A stretch of 7,401 nucleotides of DNA, taken from positions 1 through 7,401 of the forward strand of contig SKNJ01000221.1 of NCBI GenBank assembly GCA_007120575.1. The letters are read 5' to 3'. Shown one piece after another: positions 6,264 to 7,401 of the stretch; within the stretch, counting starts at the first letter, position 1; each line of letters opens with the position of its first letter. The notes under the pieces were generated by a model. That model was not told the DNA's origin. It ran no database searches and was given only the letters and a program-made list of their open reading frames with translations. Origin of the DNA: Thioalkalivibrio sp. Its GTDB lineage: Bacteria; Pseudomonadota; Gammaproteobacteria; Ectothiorhodospirales; Ectothiorhodospiraceae. The position numbers were made by a program, and so were the translations under genes.

Positions 6264-6763
6264 CAGACCATCCTCTCGACGTTGGCGGGCATCAGGAGCT
6301 GGCCCCGCCGTTGCGCCGCGAGCGTACGGTGGTTGCCCTCGGTCACGAAGTAATGCTCCTCGCCGTCCTGTTGGACAGCGTGTACCTCGGGGTCCTCGCG
6401 GAGATTCAGGGGATCCGCGTGCTGAACCTGATGCTCGACAGCGTCAGGGTTGATGCTGCCCTGCATGCTGATCGCGCGCCAGGGCGGGATGAACTCCTCG
6501 GAGCGAGTAGTGTCGTAACGCCCTGCGGAGACATCCTGGTCGATGGTGGTGCTGAGCGTCGCCCACGCATCCGGTCGGTAGATCGGGTTGTCGGCATCGA
6601 GTGGTGACACCTTCCCCCACCGGTGGGGCTGATGCGCACCGTCCGTGGGGTAACTCGCTGCGAACTTCGACTCCAGGTCATCGACCTGCTCGGCGGCAGG
6701 GGTGTCGACACGCAGAGGCATGCCGGGGAACTCCAACTGGCTCAGGTGGTCGGCAGCGCTCAT
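6263..6763 (-). CDS. ParB/sulfiredoxin-like domain protein with GNHR motif
   Basis: This 166-residue protein has a C-terminal ParB/Srx-like fold. The key segment is VHAVQQDGEEHYFVTEGNHRTLAAQRRGQLLMPANV (127-162), here in parts: a strand, the GNHR motif at 143-146, an alanine-rich helix (TLAAQRRG), and a final strand LLMPANV. In ParB-like proteins the matching G-x-x-R motif contacts nucleotide; members act as DNA-binding CTPases, nucleases or kinases. Phages often carry such domains in head gene blocks, where the role is mostly unknown. The first 100 residues are unlike anything I recognise and contain IYRPDAWATLSTTIDQDV (61-78) and EFIPPWRAISMQGSI (90-104). The start chosen is the ATG at 6763, overlapping the previous stop as TGATG, with a G-rich site (GGGCGGGGG) upstream. 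A start 81 bases further up (6844) would add an Arg/Ala-rich shadow of the upstream gene and is unlikely. The fold call is good; biochemical activity is not shown. Confidence 0.82.
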   Translation of the reverse strand: MSAADHLSQLEFPGMPLRVDTPAAEQVDDLESKFAASYPTDGAHQPHRWGKVSPLDADNPIYRPDAWATLSTTIDQDVSAGRYDTTRSEEFIPPWRAISMQGSINPDAVEHQVQHADPLNLREDPEVHAVQQDGEEHYFVTEGNHRTLAAQRRGQLLMPANVERMV

Positions 6764-7401
6764 CAGTACCCCCGCCCGAGCAGGAACTCCGCGGTGCGTC
6801 GCTGTGCCGGGTTCGTGCTGTGCTCCATCACCTCGGTGGGCCAATGTTGGAGATCCTTCGCAGTGGGCACGATCGCCGAGATCGATCCAGGGTCCTCGTG
6901 CTCGTTGCGGTAGTAGAGACCACCGGTCTCTTCGATGGTCTCGGGCATGTGCTCCTCGGGAACACCGCCGATGCTGGAGTAGATGCCCTCGATGGCGTCC
7001 TCGTCCTCGACCACCCCCGCCTGCACAAGCTCGGTGGCGTACGCATCCCCGTACTCCATCCCGCCCTCGCCTGAGGCGATGTTCGCATAGGAGTCACTTA
7101 CCGCCATGCCCGGAGTGTTGAACATCGACTCTTCGCGCACGCGAAAGGGGAGCATCTGCGCCGAGGTTTGGTTGCTCGTACCGAACCCGATGTCCTCTCG
7201 GTGGGTACCAGCTACCTCCATCAGGTCTTCGCGTGGTCGATACCCCCGCTCAGGCGCGGAAGAGTCCTGCCGAGCACGGTCCTCTCCGAGCGCGCGATGC
7301 GACGCGGCCTCGAAGGTTCCGACGTGGACCGGAGTCTCGCCTTCGGGGTTCCACCCGGTCTTCTGCGCCACGGTGTCGTCCCAGAGCGGACCACCCATGA
7401 G
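6763..7401 (-). CDS. putative ADP-ribosyltransferase-like (polyvalent-protein type) phage protein, possibly 5'-truncated
   Basis: At least 211 residues are visible from an ATG at 7398; the one upstream codon (CTC) is open, so the true start may lie outside the window. Two segments suggest a toxin-like ART fold as seen in the polyvalent proteins of phages: VHVGTFEAASHRA (24-36), in the position of the 'yHGT' strand, and GGLYYRNEHEDPGSISAIVP (159-178), which resembles the family's 'dGi.Y.N..Ed.GsdSyiv' strand carrying an acidic residue. Between them are DSYANIASGEGGMEYGDAYATELV (102-125) and an acidic helix VVEDEDAIEGIYSSI (129-143). Such domains occur next to portal and MuF-like head genes and may be injected with the DNA to modify host targets, but many are uncharacterised. 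The stop shares one base with the ParB-like gene start, indicating translational coupling. The ART assignment is an inference from two motifs, so I rate it lower than the coding call. Confidence 0.7.
   Translation of the reverse strand, partial: LMGGPLWDDTVAQKTGWNPEGETPVHVGTFEAASHRALGEDRARQDSSAPERGYRPREDLMEVAGTHREDIGFGTSNQTSAQMLPFRVREESMFNTPGMAVSDSYANIASGEGGMEYGDAYATELVQAGVVEDEDAIEGIYSSIGGVPEEHMPETIEETGGLYYRNEHEDPGSISAIVPTAKDLQHWPTEVMEHSTNPAQRRTAEFLLGRGY

Noticed and set aside
6764..6844. Upstream extension of the ParB-like protein to a start at 6844
   Set aside because: It would overlap the upstream gene by 81 bases and add an Arg/Ala-rich shadow sequence; the TGATG overlap at 6763 with a G-rich ribosome site fits the rest of the gene chain.

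Overview
The window looks like a piece of a tailed dsDNA bacteriophage (or prophage) genome. It covers the end of a head/neck gene block and the start of a host-recognition (tail fibre or spike) block. Every credible gene lies on the minus strand, so transcription runs from high to low coordinates. High GC, GTG starts, GGGAGG/AGGAGG ribosome sites and end-to-end ATGA/GTGA/TGATG overlaps suggest a phage of a high-GC host, probably an actinobacterium. The host cannot be fixed from the sequence. No tRNA, rRNA, CRISPR array, integrase or insertion sequence was seen.

Layout in transcription order: (1) 7401-6763, a protein with weak resemblance to the ADP-ribosyltransferase-like domains of phage polyvalent proteins, possibly cut at its 5' end by the window edge; (2) 6763-6261 region, a ParB/sulfiredoxin-like protein with a GNHR motif; (3) 6263-5181, a 360-residue putative neck or tail-attachment structural protein with a C-terminal beta domain; (4) 5164-4772, a 130-residue small structural protein of a widespread phage family; then a 152-base gap, the only sizeable non-overlapping junction; (5) 4619-2256, a 787-residue modular spike/fibre: lectin-like domain, InlB-type repeat, second lectin-like domain, SGNH/GDSL esterase with all catalytic blocks, FN3-like tail; (6) 2259-1354, a LamG plus FN3 fibre protein; (7) 1354-977, a small protein with a His/Cys cluster; (8) 980-147, a second LamG protein whose FN3 domain is cut short; (9) 150-1, the 5' part of a further ORF that looks like the rest of that FN3 domain.

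Genes 1-3 are chained by one-base TGATG overlaps and genes 5-9 by ATGA/GTGA/TGATG overlaps. The window therefore reads as two translationally coupled cassettes joined at gene 4 and the gap. The second cassette is probably a surface-binding and polysaccharide-deacylating module: lectin-like domains bind cell-surface glycans and the SGNH domain removes ester groups from them. Sampled GC falls from about 65% in gene 3 to about 49% in the second lectin-like domain of gene 5, which suggests domain-level mosaicism. The most interesting points are the SGNH spike with an internal lectin duplication and an InlB-type repeat, the FN3 domain apparently split across the gene 8/9 overlap, and the ART-like/ParB-like pair in a virion gene block.
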